Positions 1 through 7,100 of a stretch of 13,310 bases of DNA are shown piece after piece. Position 1 is the first letter of the stretch. Each line of letters starts with the position of its first letter. Origin of the DNA: Bacteroidales bacterium (GTDB lineage: Bacteria > Bacteroidota > Bacteroidia > Bacteroidales > UBA10428); assembly GCA_016938095.1 (NCBI GenBank), contig JAFGVG010000238.1, positions 1-13,310 of the forward strand, read 5' to 3'. Under the pieces are notes generated by a model. That model did no database searches. It was not told the origin of the DNA and worked only from the letters and a program-made list of their open reading frames with translations. Made by a program: the position numbers and the translations under genes.

Positions 1-686
1 ATGCCGTTTTTGCCCAGTACCTTTTCCATCATCTCAACCGGAATCTGGCTCAGTGTGCCAATGGTTCCAACACCCATCGACCGGAGCAGGTGAAAGGTTT
101 TTTCGCCGATCATGGGTATTTTGCTGATGGGCAGCGGATCGAGGAAGGGCTTTACCAGTTGTCCCGGCACCTCTTTTTCGCCATTGGGCTTGGCCTCGCC
201 GGTGGCAATTTTCGAAACCGTTTTGTTAACAGACAAACCGGATGATATGGGCAGTCCGGTTTCTTTAATAATTCTGCCGCGTGTTTCCTGTGCCCATTTC
301 TGGCAGCCGAAAAACCGGTCCATTCCCGTGAGGTCGATATAATGCTCGTCAATCGAAGCCTTTTCATATACCGGCGCCCGTTCGGCAATGATTTCGGTGA
401 CCATGTTGGAATACTTGCTGTAAAGATCCATGTCGCCCCGCACCACAATGGCATCGGCACAGAGCTGTTTGGCCATTTTCATGGGCATGGCGGAGTGCAC
501 CCCGAATTTGCGGGCTTCGTAGCTGCAACTCGACACCACGCCACGGCCCGACAGGCTGCCGATTACCACGGGCTTTCCCATGAGTTTGCTGTTGATCAGC
601 CGTTCCACCGACACGAAGAAGCTATCGAGGTCGAAGTGGATGATGTTTCGACGCGTTATATTTTCAGATGGTTCAAAAAAAAGCAT
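1..686 (-). CDS. dinB: Y-family DNA polymerase (DNA polymerase IV, DinB type), 3' part outside window
   Basis: Translesion DNA polymerase that copies past damaged bases. The minus strand is open from an ATG at 686 to the window edge, giving about 228 residues (palm, fingers and the helix-hairpin-helix thumb), while the C-terminal little-finger domain lies outside. Visible landmarks are the first metal-binding motif IIHFDLDSFF (Asp19), the SYEARKFGV segment near residue 50, the second metal motif SIDEHYID (Asp113, Glu114), GLSVNKTVSKIATGEAKP, and the thumb motif KIPMIGEKT followed by LRSMGVGTIGTL. These match the Bacteroidota DinB family closely. Most DinB proteins have Ala, Cys or Phe after SIDE, whereas this one has His. 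Codons 2-4 contain a run of eight T on the coding strand. The gene diverges from an XRE-S24 repressor at 1275, an arrangement that suggests damage-inducible control (inference). The family call is firm; the exact start is less so. Confidence 0.93.
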   Translation of the reverse strand, partial: MLFFEPSENITRRNIIHFDLDSFFVSVERLINSKLMGKPVVIGSLSGRGVVSSCSYEARKFGVHSAMPMKMAKQLCADAIVVRGDMDLYSKYSNMVTEIIAERAPVYEKASIDEHYIDLTGMDRFFGCQKWAQETRGRIIKETGLPISSGLSVNKTVSKIATGEAKPNGEKEVPGQLVKPFLDPLPISKIPMIGEKTFHLLRSMGVGTIGTLSQIPVEMMEKVLGKNG

Positions 687-692
687 GGGGTA

Positions 693-731
693 GATACTGG
701 ATACTGGATGCTGGATACTGGATGCTGGATG
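693..731 (+). repeat. Heptamer minisatellite (CTGGATA / CTGGATG), left arm
   Basis: Five head-to-tail heptamers run from 697 to 731 in the order CTGGATA, CTGGATG, CTGGATA, CTGGATG, CTGGATG. The first 20 bases of the arm (693-712) recur as an exact reverse complement at 1238-1257. Related words in the same orientation appear at 961-978. The array starts seven bases upstream of the dinB start codon, so it would lie in the dinB leader. Confidence 0.85.
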
Positions 732-741
732 TGTGAGTGTT

Positions 742-772
742 GGGATTTGGGCGTTGGGATTTGGGCGTTGGG
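742..772 (+). other. Potential G-quadruplex motif (five GGG runs with 4-nt loops)
   Basis: Five GGG runs at 742-744, 749-751, 756-758, 763-765 and 770-772 are separated by loops ATTT, CGTT, ATTT and CGTT. They arise from a 14-bp repeat, GTTGGGATTTGGGC, present about 2.7 times from 739. The pattern fits the standard intramolecular G4 rule. The G-rich strand is the template strand for dinB, so the dinB RNA would be C-rich here. That the motif folds is inference. Confidence 0.7.
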
Positions 773-817
773 ATTTGACTTTTGGTAGGCAGGGGTGTGG
801 GAAATGGGAGATGCGTA

Positions 818-841
818 CATGCTTATAAGAATAAGAGCATG
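818..841. other. Small stem-loop
   Basis: CATGCT at 818-823 and AGCATG at 836-841 are reverse complements; inner TTAT/ATAA pairing is possible with a two-base bulge. No T-run follows on the plus strand. It sits at the left border of the AT-rich core. Function unknown. Confidence 0.4.
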
Positions 842-850
842 AAGGGTGTT

Positions 851-930
851 GTTGAAAAAAATAATTAAAATGATTATAATTTAATCAAATTATATGTTGA
901 TAATATAATCATAATATATTATATTTACAA
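851..930. promoter_or_regulatory. AT-rich core, probable divergent promoter region
   Basis: Nearly pure A/T, in sharp contrast with the G/C-richer repeats on each side. On the plus strand TTG at 897-899 is followed 20 bases later by TATATTTA at 920-927, one base short of the Bacteroidota TAnnTTTG -7 element. Such matches are easily made by chance in A/T DNA, so the exact promoter is uncertain. A start here would give the S24 repressor mRNA a leader of over 300 bases containing the tandem repeats, and the dinB mRNA one of roughly 170 or more. Confidence 0.35.
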
Positions 931-953
931 GAAAAAAGTGTAAAAGGATACTC

Positions 954-989
954 GATGCTTGATACTGGATGCTGGATGTGTGGGTATAG
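954..989 (+). repeat. Repeat block B, inner copy related to the left arm
   Basis: The words GATACTGGATGCTGGATGTG (961-980) and GGGTATAG (982-989) repeat the left-arm vocabulary in the same orientation. Their reverse complements occur just downstream, with CTATACCC at 1042-1049 and CATCAAGCATCCAGTATCC at 1066-1084. Blocks B and C could therefore pair as an imperfect hairpin about 130 bases long. A short perfect stem, AGTGCA 1019-1024 with TGCACT 1037-1042, sits at the centre of it. Confidence 0.6.
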
Positions 990-1080
990 GGGCGTGAGGG
1001 TGAGATTTGGATGCCATAAGTGCAGCTTTCTTTTCATGCACTATACCCGTTCCTCTTCACTCACACATCAAGCATCCAGT

Positions 1081-1233
1081 ATCCAGCATTTACATACCCA
1101 CACTCAATTCCCCAACTCCCACACATCCAGTATCCAGCATTTACATACCCACACTCAATTCCCCAACTCCCACACATCCAGTATCCAGCATTCACATGCC
1201 CACACTCAATTCCCCAACTCCCACACATCCAGT
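1081..1233 (-). repeat. Three tandem 51-bp repeats
   Basis: Units are 1081-1131, 1132-1182 and 1183-1233, with a fourth broken unit starting at 1234. Units 1 and 2 are identical by eye and unit 3 differs at two bases. Each unit contains the reverse complement of the CTGGATACTGGATG words of the left arm plus the spacer word CACACTCAATTCCCCAACTC. The perfect or near-perfect identity suggests recent duplication. There are no unique spacers between units, so this is not CRISPR. The array lies 41 bases before the start codon of the S24 repressor. Confidence 0.9.
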
Positions 1234-1274
1234 ATCTAGCATCCAGTATCCAGTATCAAATTAATCATACAACA

Positions 1275-2090
1275 ATGTACTTCTCCACCAACATCAAACT
1301 ACTCCGCAAGCGCAAGGGCCGCACGCAGGACGACGTGGCCTTTGCCCTCAACATGAAGCGTTCCACCCTCAGCGGGTACGAAAACGAGGTGAGTCTGCCC
1401 ACCATCCAGGCCCTGGTTGCCTTTTCCAAATATTACGGAGTGGCAGTCGACACGCTGCTGAAAATCGATCTGCGCACGCTTACCGAAAGCCAGTTCTCGC
1501 AACTCGAAAGGGGAGGCGACGTGTACCTTAAGGGCAGTAACCTGCGGGTACTGGCCACTACGATCAACTCTAAAAATGAGGAAAATATCGAACTGGTCTC
1601 GGAAAAGGCTAAAGCGGGCTATGCCACTGGCTTTGCCGATCCGGAATTCATCAAAGAGCTTCCTGTGTTCAGGCTGCCATTTCTGTCGCGTCAGAAAAAA
1701 TACCGCACCTTTCAGCTTAATGGCGATTCCATGTTGCCCATTCCCGATGGTTCCTATGTAACCGGCGAATTTGTTCAGGACTGGAATACCCTTGTCAACG
1801 GACACGGATACATTGTTTTTACCATCGACGATGGTATTGTATTTAAAATAGTGGAAAACCTCCTCGAAACAGAACATAAACTCAGGCTGTATTCTCTGAA
1901 TCCTGTATATGAGCCTTTTGATGTAAATGCCAGTGAAATAAAAGAAGTTTGGAAATTTGTAAACTATATCAGCTCCGAAATTCCCGATCCCATGATCCCG
2001 CCGGATGAGCTTATCAAAACCGTTGCCGGTTTGAAAAACGACCTGAACATTCTCAAAAGCAGGATGGGCAGAGCCTTTCCCAACGTCTGA
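1275..2090 (+). CDS. XRE-family HTH repressor with S24/LexA-type autopeptidase domain
   Basis: Predicted DNA-binding repressor of 271 residues that would inactivate itself by cleavage, as LexA, CI and UmuD do. Residues 6-63 form an XRE helix-turn-helix (TQDDVAFALNMKRSTLSGYENE). The C-terminal half is the S24 domain: a likely Ala-Gly cleavage site at 114-115 in KAKAGYATGF, the nucleophile Ser152 in NGDSMLPIPDGS, and the general-base Lys191 in GIVFKIVEN. A short helical tail follows residue 240. The ATG at 1275 was chosen because it starts directly before the HTH. The frame stays open upstream to 1020, but that stretch only encodes the 51-bp repeats as 17-residue repeats. Divergence from dinB suggests control of a DNA-damage response and of itself (inference). 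An alternative is a former prophage repressor, but no phage genes are seen nearby. Confidence 0.9.
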   Translation: MYFSTNIKLLRKRKGRTQDDVAFALNMKRSTLSGYENEVSLPTIQALVAFSKYYGVAVDTLLKIDLRTLTESQFSQLERGGDVYLKGSNLRVLATTINSKNEENIELVSEKAKAGYATGFADPEFIKELPVFRLPFLSRQKKYRTFQLNGDSMLPIPDGSYVTGEFVQDWNTLVNGHGYIVFTIDDGIVFKIVENLLETEHKLRLYSLNPVYEPFDVNASEIKEVWKFVNYISSEIPDPMIPPDELIKTVAGLKNDLNILKSRMGRAFPNV

Positions 2091-2152
2091 TGATGATCAT
2101 CTAACCTTCGGTTATAAAATCCGTATACCCGGTGTATTTAGCGTTTGTCCGG

Positions 2153-3403
2153 ATGCCACATCGTAAGGTAATACCTGTGTTTTTTTTAATGGTTATGACT
2201 GCACTGCAGCTTGTGCAGGTTCATGCCCAGCATGTTACCTATAACCGTCAGGCAGGCAATCTAATGGATAGCCTTGAAAGCCGCATTACTCAATTGCAGC
2301 AACAAATATCGCGCCTAAAACAAACGCGCGATGTGGCTTACCTGAATTTTCAACGTGAGCTCGATCACACTTTGTTTGTTAAAGCCTATGAGCAATATGT
2401 GCTGGATGAAGACCTTGAAAAGGCCAAGGAACTTACCATTACCCGTATCGAAAGGGCAGAGTTCCGTAGGGATCAGTCGTCTGTTAAGTTCTACCGCGGA
2501 TACGAAGAGGACGTTTACACTCTGATCAAATACCAGAAAATGCACTATCAGCAGTTGTTTCTTAAAGAGAAGAATTTTAAAAAGGAATTTGAAAAGTATA
2601 CCGAACCAGGTGACCTTGCTGCCTATCAAAAAACACTGCGCATGGTGTTACTGGCTCTTAAATATGCCAGGGAAAACAATCTCAACGAAACGGTCAAATA
2701 CATCGAACAATATCAGTCGTTTACCGAGGCCTTGATTTTTGACCATGGCTCGGATTACGACCTCGCCGAACTAACCAACAATGCCAAAAGTTTTGAAAAA
2801 GTATTTATTCCATTGATTGCAGGCGACAGCATTGAAAACATAAAAGAAGCCGAAAATTTACTGGCCCATTGCGTTAATTATGGACGGCTCACCAACTCCT
2901 CGCTCGATGGAGAGTATTTCAGAAAACAACAACTGGCGGTCACTTCCGCATTATCTGAATTGCTTGAACGTGAAGGTCGCGAAAAAGAATTGGCACATTA
3001 CACCGACCAGTCGGTTGTGGCAAAATTTGCATCGCTCAATCCTTGTGGCGTTTTCAGGTGGCACGACCAGATTGTGGTGATTGATGAATTTACGCCAACA
3101 TCGGGCATGGAGAATGTAAAAAAGGGGGAGGCCATTATGCATGCCGACAAGATGCTGGCAACTTACCTGCAGAAAAACAAACTGTGCCAGTCCATTAACG
3201 ATCTCAGGTACGGCTATGCCTTTATCATCCCGTATCAAACCAATGCCAAAAACACATCTTTCTGCTACAATCCCCAGAACCGTAAATGGCAATACATGGC
3301 TTGCTATACTGTTGTGAACAGTAAGGATTATACAGCCGAAGTAAGCAAGTTTATGCCACCGCTTTATTTCGAAGATGAAATGGATGTAGTGGAAAAGCCC
3401 TGA
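2153..3403 (+). CDS. Secreted protein of unknown function with N-terminal coiled coil
   Basis: I do not recognise this family. From the ATG at 2153 it has 416 residues. Residues 1-25 form a signal peptide (PHRKVIPVFFLMVMTALQL then VHA before Gln26), so export is likely. A coiled coil follows at about 37-70, and up to about residue 290 the protein is strongly helical and charged, as in a helical-repeat scaffold. The last 120 residues look different, with more aromatic and beta-prone sequence and four of the five visible Cys (240, 298, 345, 371, 384), which could form disulfides outside the cytoplasm. A GTG at 2132 would extend the N-terminus by seven residues but spoil the signal peptide. The gene is 62 bp after the S24 repressor and 52 bp before msrA, all in one direction. 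A ligand-sensing or envelope role is only a guess. Confidence 0.75.
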   Translation: MPHRKVIPVFFLMVMTALQLVQVHAQHVTYNRQAGNLMDSLESRITQLQQQISRLKQTRDVAYLNFQRELDHTLFVKAYEQYVLDEDLEKAKELTITRIERAEFRRDQSSVKFYRGYEEDVYTLIKYQKMHYQQLFLKEKNFKKEFEKYTEPGDLAAYQKTLRMVLLALKYARENNLNETVKYIEQYQSFTEALIFDHGSDYDLAELTNNAKSFEKVFIPLIAGDSIENIKEAENLLAHCVNYGRLTNSSLDGEYFRKQQLAVTSALSELLEREGREKELAHYTDQSVVAKFASLNPCGVFRWHDQIVVIDEFTPTSGMENVKKGEAIMHADKMLATYLQKNKLCQSINDLRYGYAFIIPYQTNAKNTSFCYNPQNRKWQYMACYTVVNSKDYTAEVSKFMPPLYFEDEMDVVEKP

Positions 3404-3455
3404 CTTTCTTCTGAACTTTTTCCGGATTAGCTTGTTTAGCAGTAAAACATGCATT

Positions 3456-4103
3456 ATGGTAAAAGCTGCCGGTTTATCGCTTATATTTACGCTGTTTTTA
3501 CAAATACAATCTTGTGGTCAACATAATCAACCTGTTGCAATGACTCAACCCATTCCTTCAAACGAAAAAACAGCAGTGACTACACTGGGCGCCGGTTGTT
3601 TCTGGTGTGTCGAAGCCGTATTTCAGCAATTAAAAGGCGTTCATACGGTTGTATCGGGTTATGCCGGCGGGCACGTGAAAAATCCTTCCTATGCCGAGGT
3701 GTGTACCGGCAACACAGGTCATGCCGAAGTTTGTCAGATCACCTACGATCCTGATGTAATTTCATTTACCGAAATACTGGAGGTTTATTGGAAAACGCAC
3801 GATCCGACAACACTCAACCGTCAGGGGGGAGATGTGGGTACACAATACCGTTCGGCTATTTTTTATCATAATGAAGATCAACGTATTATTGCTGAAGAAT
3901 TAAAGAATAAGATCAATGCTGCCGGAATCTGGCCTGATCCGGTGATCACCGAAATCACCCCTTTTACAGTTTTTTACAAAGCCGAGGATTACCATCAGGA
4001 GTATTATTTCCAGCATACATCGCAACCCTATTGCTCGGTTGTCATCACCCCCAAAATTGAGAAATTTAGAAAGGTCTTTGCCGATAAGCTGAAAGAAAAA
4101 TAG
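3456..4103 (+). CDS. msrA: Peptide-methionine (S)-S-oxide reductase MsrA, predicted lipoprotein
   Basis: Reduces the S epimer of methionine sulfoxide in proteins. From ATG 3456 there are 215 residues. The first 20 form a lipoprotein signal (VKAAGLSLIFTLFLQ then IQSC, lipidated Cys20), followed by a short linker to about residue 40. The MsrA domain carries the nucleophile motif GAGCFWCVEAVF (Cys48), then SGYAGG, the HDPTTLNRQGGDVGTQYRS signature and EDYHQEYY. Cys193 near the C-terminus is a candidate resolving Cys. The lipobox implies an envelope enzyme that repairs oxidised exported proteins; reducing power would have to reach it there, possibly by a thiol relay not present in this window. 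A TTG at 3432 would add eight residues before the signal and is less likely. It lies between the secreted protein and ccsBA, both exported or membrane functions. Confidence 0.95.
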   Translation: MVKAAGLSLIFTLFLQIQSCGQHNQPVAMTQPIPSNEKTAVTTLGAGCFWCVEAVFQQLKGVHTVVSGYAGGHVKNPSYAEVCTGNTGHAEVCQITYDPDVISFTEILEVYWKTHDPTTLNRQGGDVGTQYRSAIFYHNEDQRIIAEELKNKINAAGIWPDPVITEITPFTVFYKAEDYHQEYYFQHTSQPYCSVVITPKIEKFRKVFADKLKEK

Positions 4104-4107
4104 TATT

Positions 4108-4132
4108 TTAACCGCATCACTTATGCGGTTAA
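4108..4132. other. Intergenic hairpin after msrA
   Basis: TTAACCGCAT at 4108-4117 and ATGCGGTTAA at 4123-4132 form a perfect 10-bp stem with a 5-base loop (CACTT), starting four bases after the msrA stop. No T-run follows, so it is not a standard intrinsic terminator. It could stabilise the msrA mRNA end or weaken read-through into ccsBA. Confidence 0.55.
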
Positions 4133-4144
4133 TACGGTCAGCCA

Positions 4145-7100
4145 ATGAAAAACTTTTCCGGCTTTCTATTCTCCAGTCGCTTCATGGCCATTCTGCTGGT
4201 TGTGTTTGCCACTTCCATGGCCATAGCCACTTTTATTGAAAATGATTTTGGAACAGAAACAGCAAGAGCGCTGGTGTATGGAGCACACTGGTTTGAACTG
4301 TTGTTGTTGCTTGCAGCCTTAAACCTGGCAGGGAACATGATTGTTAATAAGGTTCACATCCGCACCTCCCCAGCGGTTGTTCTTTTTCACTTTTCTTTTG
4401 TTTTGATACTGGCCGGAGCGGTAATTACACGTTATACCGGTACGGAAGGCACTGTTTTCATTCGCGAAGGTGAAGAAACCAACCAGATGCTCACCGGCAA
4501 AACCTACCTGACGGTCAGAGAAGAAACCGTTACAGGTGATAAGGTCACGCGCTTTCCTGTTAACTTTTTCAGGAACGGGAAAAACAGGTTTTCAGAAACA
4601 ATGCCTTTGCAAAATACGTTGGCTGACTTAGTACTGAAAGATTTTGTCGCAGATGCCGTAGAATCCATTGAGGCAGATCCTGCCGGCAAACCAGTTGCTC
4701 TTCTGATGCTGGCTGATACAGTTGAACGCCGTAACCTGGTCATCCAACGCGGCGATACCAGCCGGGTGGGTGGCATTGCTTTTACCATGGATGATTTGGA
4801 CACCCGGTTAACATCCTTTAACCTGATACCCAAAGGCGATTCGCTATTTTTTAAAGCGACTTTTGAAGTGACACAATCCCATATGTCGGGATCGTCCTTT
4901 ACCACCCTGGAGTCCCATGTTATACATCCTTTAATTCCTGAATATCTATATAAAACAGGCAACCTGACTGTTGTTTTATACCGCTATCTAAGGAAAGGTA
5001 AAAGTGTACTGGAAGCATCACCACAAGCCGGATCAGGAAACGATGCCTTGTTAATGGAGTTTGCCACCCCCATTGAAAAAAGCGAATTTGTGCTCTGGCG
5101 CACAGGGCGTGACGAGGGTACAACCCATACTGTTTCTTCCGGAAACTCATCAGTTACAATATCCTATGGTTCTGTATATAAGACACTGCCATTTAAACTG
5201 ATATTAAACGACTTTATTCTGAAAAGGTATCCGGGATCGAATAGTCCTTCGTGGTTCGAAAGCAAGGTAACCCTTATAGATGAAGCACATGAATTACAGA
5301 AGCCGGTTAGGATATACATGAACAATGTGTTGAAATACAAGGGATATCGTTTTTATCAGTCTTCCTACGACAGTGATGAAAAAGGTACCATCCTCTCGGT
5401 CAATCACGATATGGCAGGCACTGCTGTTACCTATACTGGTTACCTGCTGATGTCGGTTGGCATGATCTTCAGCCTGTTTTCCCGTAAAGGCAGATTCCGG
5501 ACGCTCTTGCGTGAAATGTCGGTGGTAAGGGTAAGCAGCAGGTCACTGATGATACTGTTTTTTGCTTTACCTGCAGGCATTGGTTTAAACGCACAGGGAA
5601 CCATCACAGAATCTGTTATTCCGGGAGAACATGCACGGGAATTCGGAAAGCTGCTCATGCAGGATTATACCGGGCGAATAGAGCCGGTAAACACATTTAG
5701 TTCAGAAGTACTTCGAAAACTATACCGGAAAAACAGTTATAAAAACTTAAACGCCGATCAGGTGGTGTTGGGAATGATTGCCGACCCTGAAAGATGGCAA
5801 CACGAGGCCATTATCCGCACTTCGCATCCCCGGATTCTTGAAATGCTGGGCGCTGACAGTAAGTATTTTTCTTTTTCCTTTTTCTTCAGGGACAACCAGT
5901 ATATTCTTCAACCTTTTGTTGAAGAAGCCTATCGTAAGCGTCCCGGAGCAAGGGAGAAAGTCGACAACGAACTGATAAGGCTCGACGAGCGGATTAACAT
6001 CTGTTATATGGTTCTGTCGGGTGAATTATTAAGGGTACTGCCAGTTCCAGGCGACCCAACCTATACCTGGTTTAATTACGACGAAATCAAGGGACGTATT
6101 CATCACCCTGATTCTGTTATCATTGAAAACATAATGGCACTTTACCTTCAGGATGTGAGGAAGAGCATGCAAACCGGCAATTGGGAGGGCCCTGCCCAGG
6201 TGCTGGAGGGAATTAAAGGCATTCAGCAGCGATATGCAGCGACAGTTATCCCTTCGCCCACCAGAATCCATATTGAGCTGTTACAAAATAAACTAGGTAT
6301 TTTTGCCCGTATGGCCGGCTATTACGGTATTATTGGTTTTGTGTTGCTGCTGCTACAATTTGCTGCGCTTTTCCGGCCTGCCATCAAGCTTAAGATACCG
6401 GTCGCTGTTGCCACAGTATTGATAATAATTTTATTAATACTGCATACTATTGGATTGGCCATGCGCTGGTATGTGGCCGGACATGCACCCTGGAGCAATG
6501 GCTATGAGGTACTGACCTATATTGCCTGGGCTGCGGTCCTGGCAGGGTTGGCATTTTCCCGTTATTCTTCGGTTACGTTGAGTGCTTCGTCAATCATTGC
6601 CTTTTTGGTATTGCACACTGCCCATCTGAGTTGGATGGATCCGCAGATTACTAACCTGGTTCCCGTCCTCAAATCTTACTGGCTGGTAATTCATGTGGCC
6701 ACTATAACAGCATCCTATGCTTTTTTATTCTTAGGTGCCCTGCTGGCTTTTGTCAATTTCCTGCTGATGATTATGCAAAATAGCAACAATGGTTTTCGTA
6801 TTCAATCTACCATCCAACAACTCGTGCGTATTCTTGAAATGATGCTGATCATTGGGCTGGTGTTGCTTACCATTGGAACCTTTCTGGGCGCGGTTTGGGC
6901 CAATGAATCGTGGGGACGTTATTGGGGTTGGGATCCCAAGGAAACCTGGGCATTGGTAACGGTCATTGTGTATGCTTTTGTACTGCATATGCGTATGATA
7001 CCCGGACTGAACGGGCAGTTTGCCTTTAACCTGGCAGCCATGCTCAGCATAGGGTCGGTAATCATGACCTATTTTGGCGTTAACTATTACTTGTCGGGGT

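Larger units (their letters stand above)
687..1274. other. Repeat-rich divergent intergenic region between dinB and the S24 repressor
   Basis: No convincing gene lies in these 588 bases. Three repeat blocks surround an AT-rich core: block A (693-780) with CTGGATA/G heptamers and G-runs, block B (954-989) in the same orientation, and block C (1060-1257) carrying the reverse complement of the same words plus a 51-bp tandem repeat. The outermost 20 bases, 693-712 and 1238-1257, are perfect reverse complements. All three forward frames are open across block C, but this follows from the unit length being a multiple of three and from its composition. Promoters for both flanking genes probably lie in the AT-rich core, so both transcripts would carry repeat sequence in long 5' leaders (inference). 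Confidence 0.8.

Noticed and set aside
342..788. Plus-strand reading frame of 148 codons
   Set aside because: It lies antisense to dinB, whose frame shows conserved catalytic motifs, and it runs into the heptamer repeats.
1081..1233. CRISPR array
   Set aside because: The 51-bp units abut directly with no unique spacers, and no cas gene is nearby.
1020..1274. N-terminal extension of the S24 repressor made of 17-residue repeats
   Set aside because: All three forward frames are open through the 51-bp repeats, the HTH domain begins right after the ATG at 1275, and the added sequence is low-complexity and repeat-derived.
687..1274. Insertion sequence
   Set aside because: The terminal inverted repeat is suggestive, but there is no transposase and no clear target duplication; a MITE-like origin remains only a hypothesis.
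1299..1877. Minus-strand reading frame of 192 codons
   Set aside because: It is a shadow of the XRE-S24 gene, with no recognisable domain.
2132..2152. GTG start for the unknown secreted protein
   Set aside because: It would put seven residues ahead of an otherwise good signal peptide; ATG 2153 is preferred.
4108..4132. Intrinsic terminator after msrA
   Set aside because: The 10-bp stem is strong, but no T-run follows on the plus strand, so it is listed only as a hairpin.
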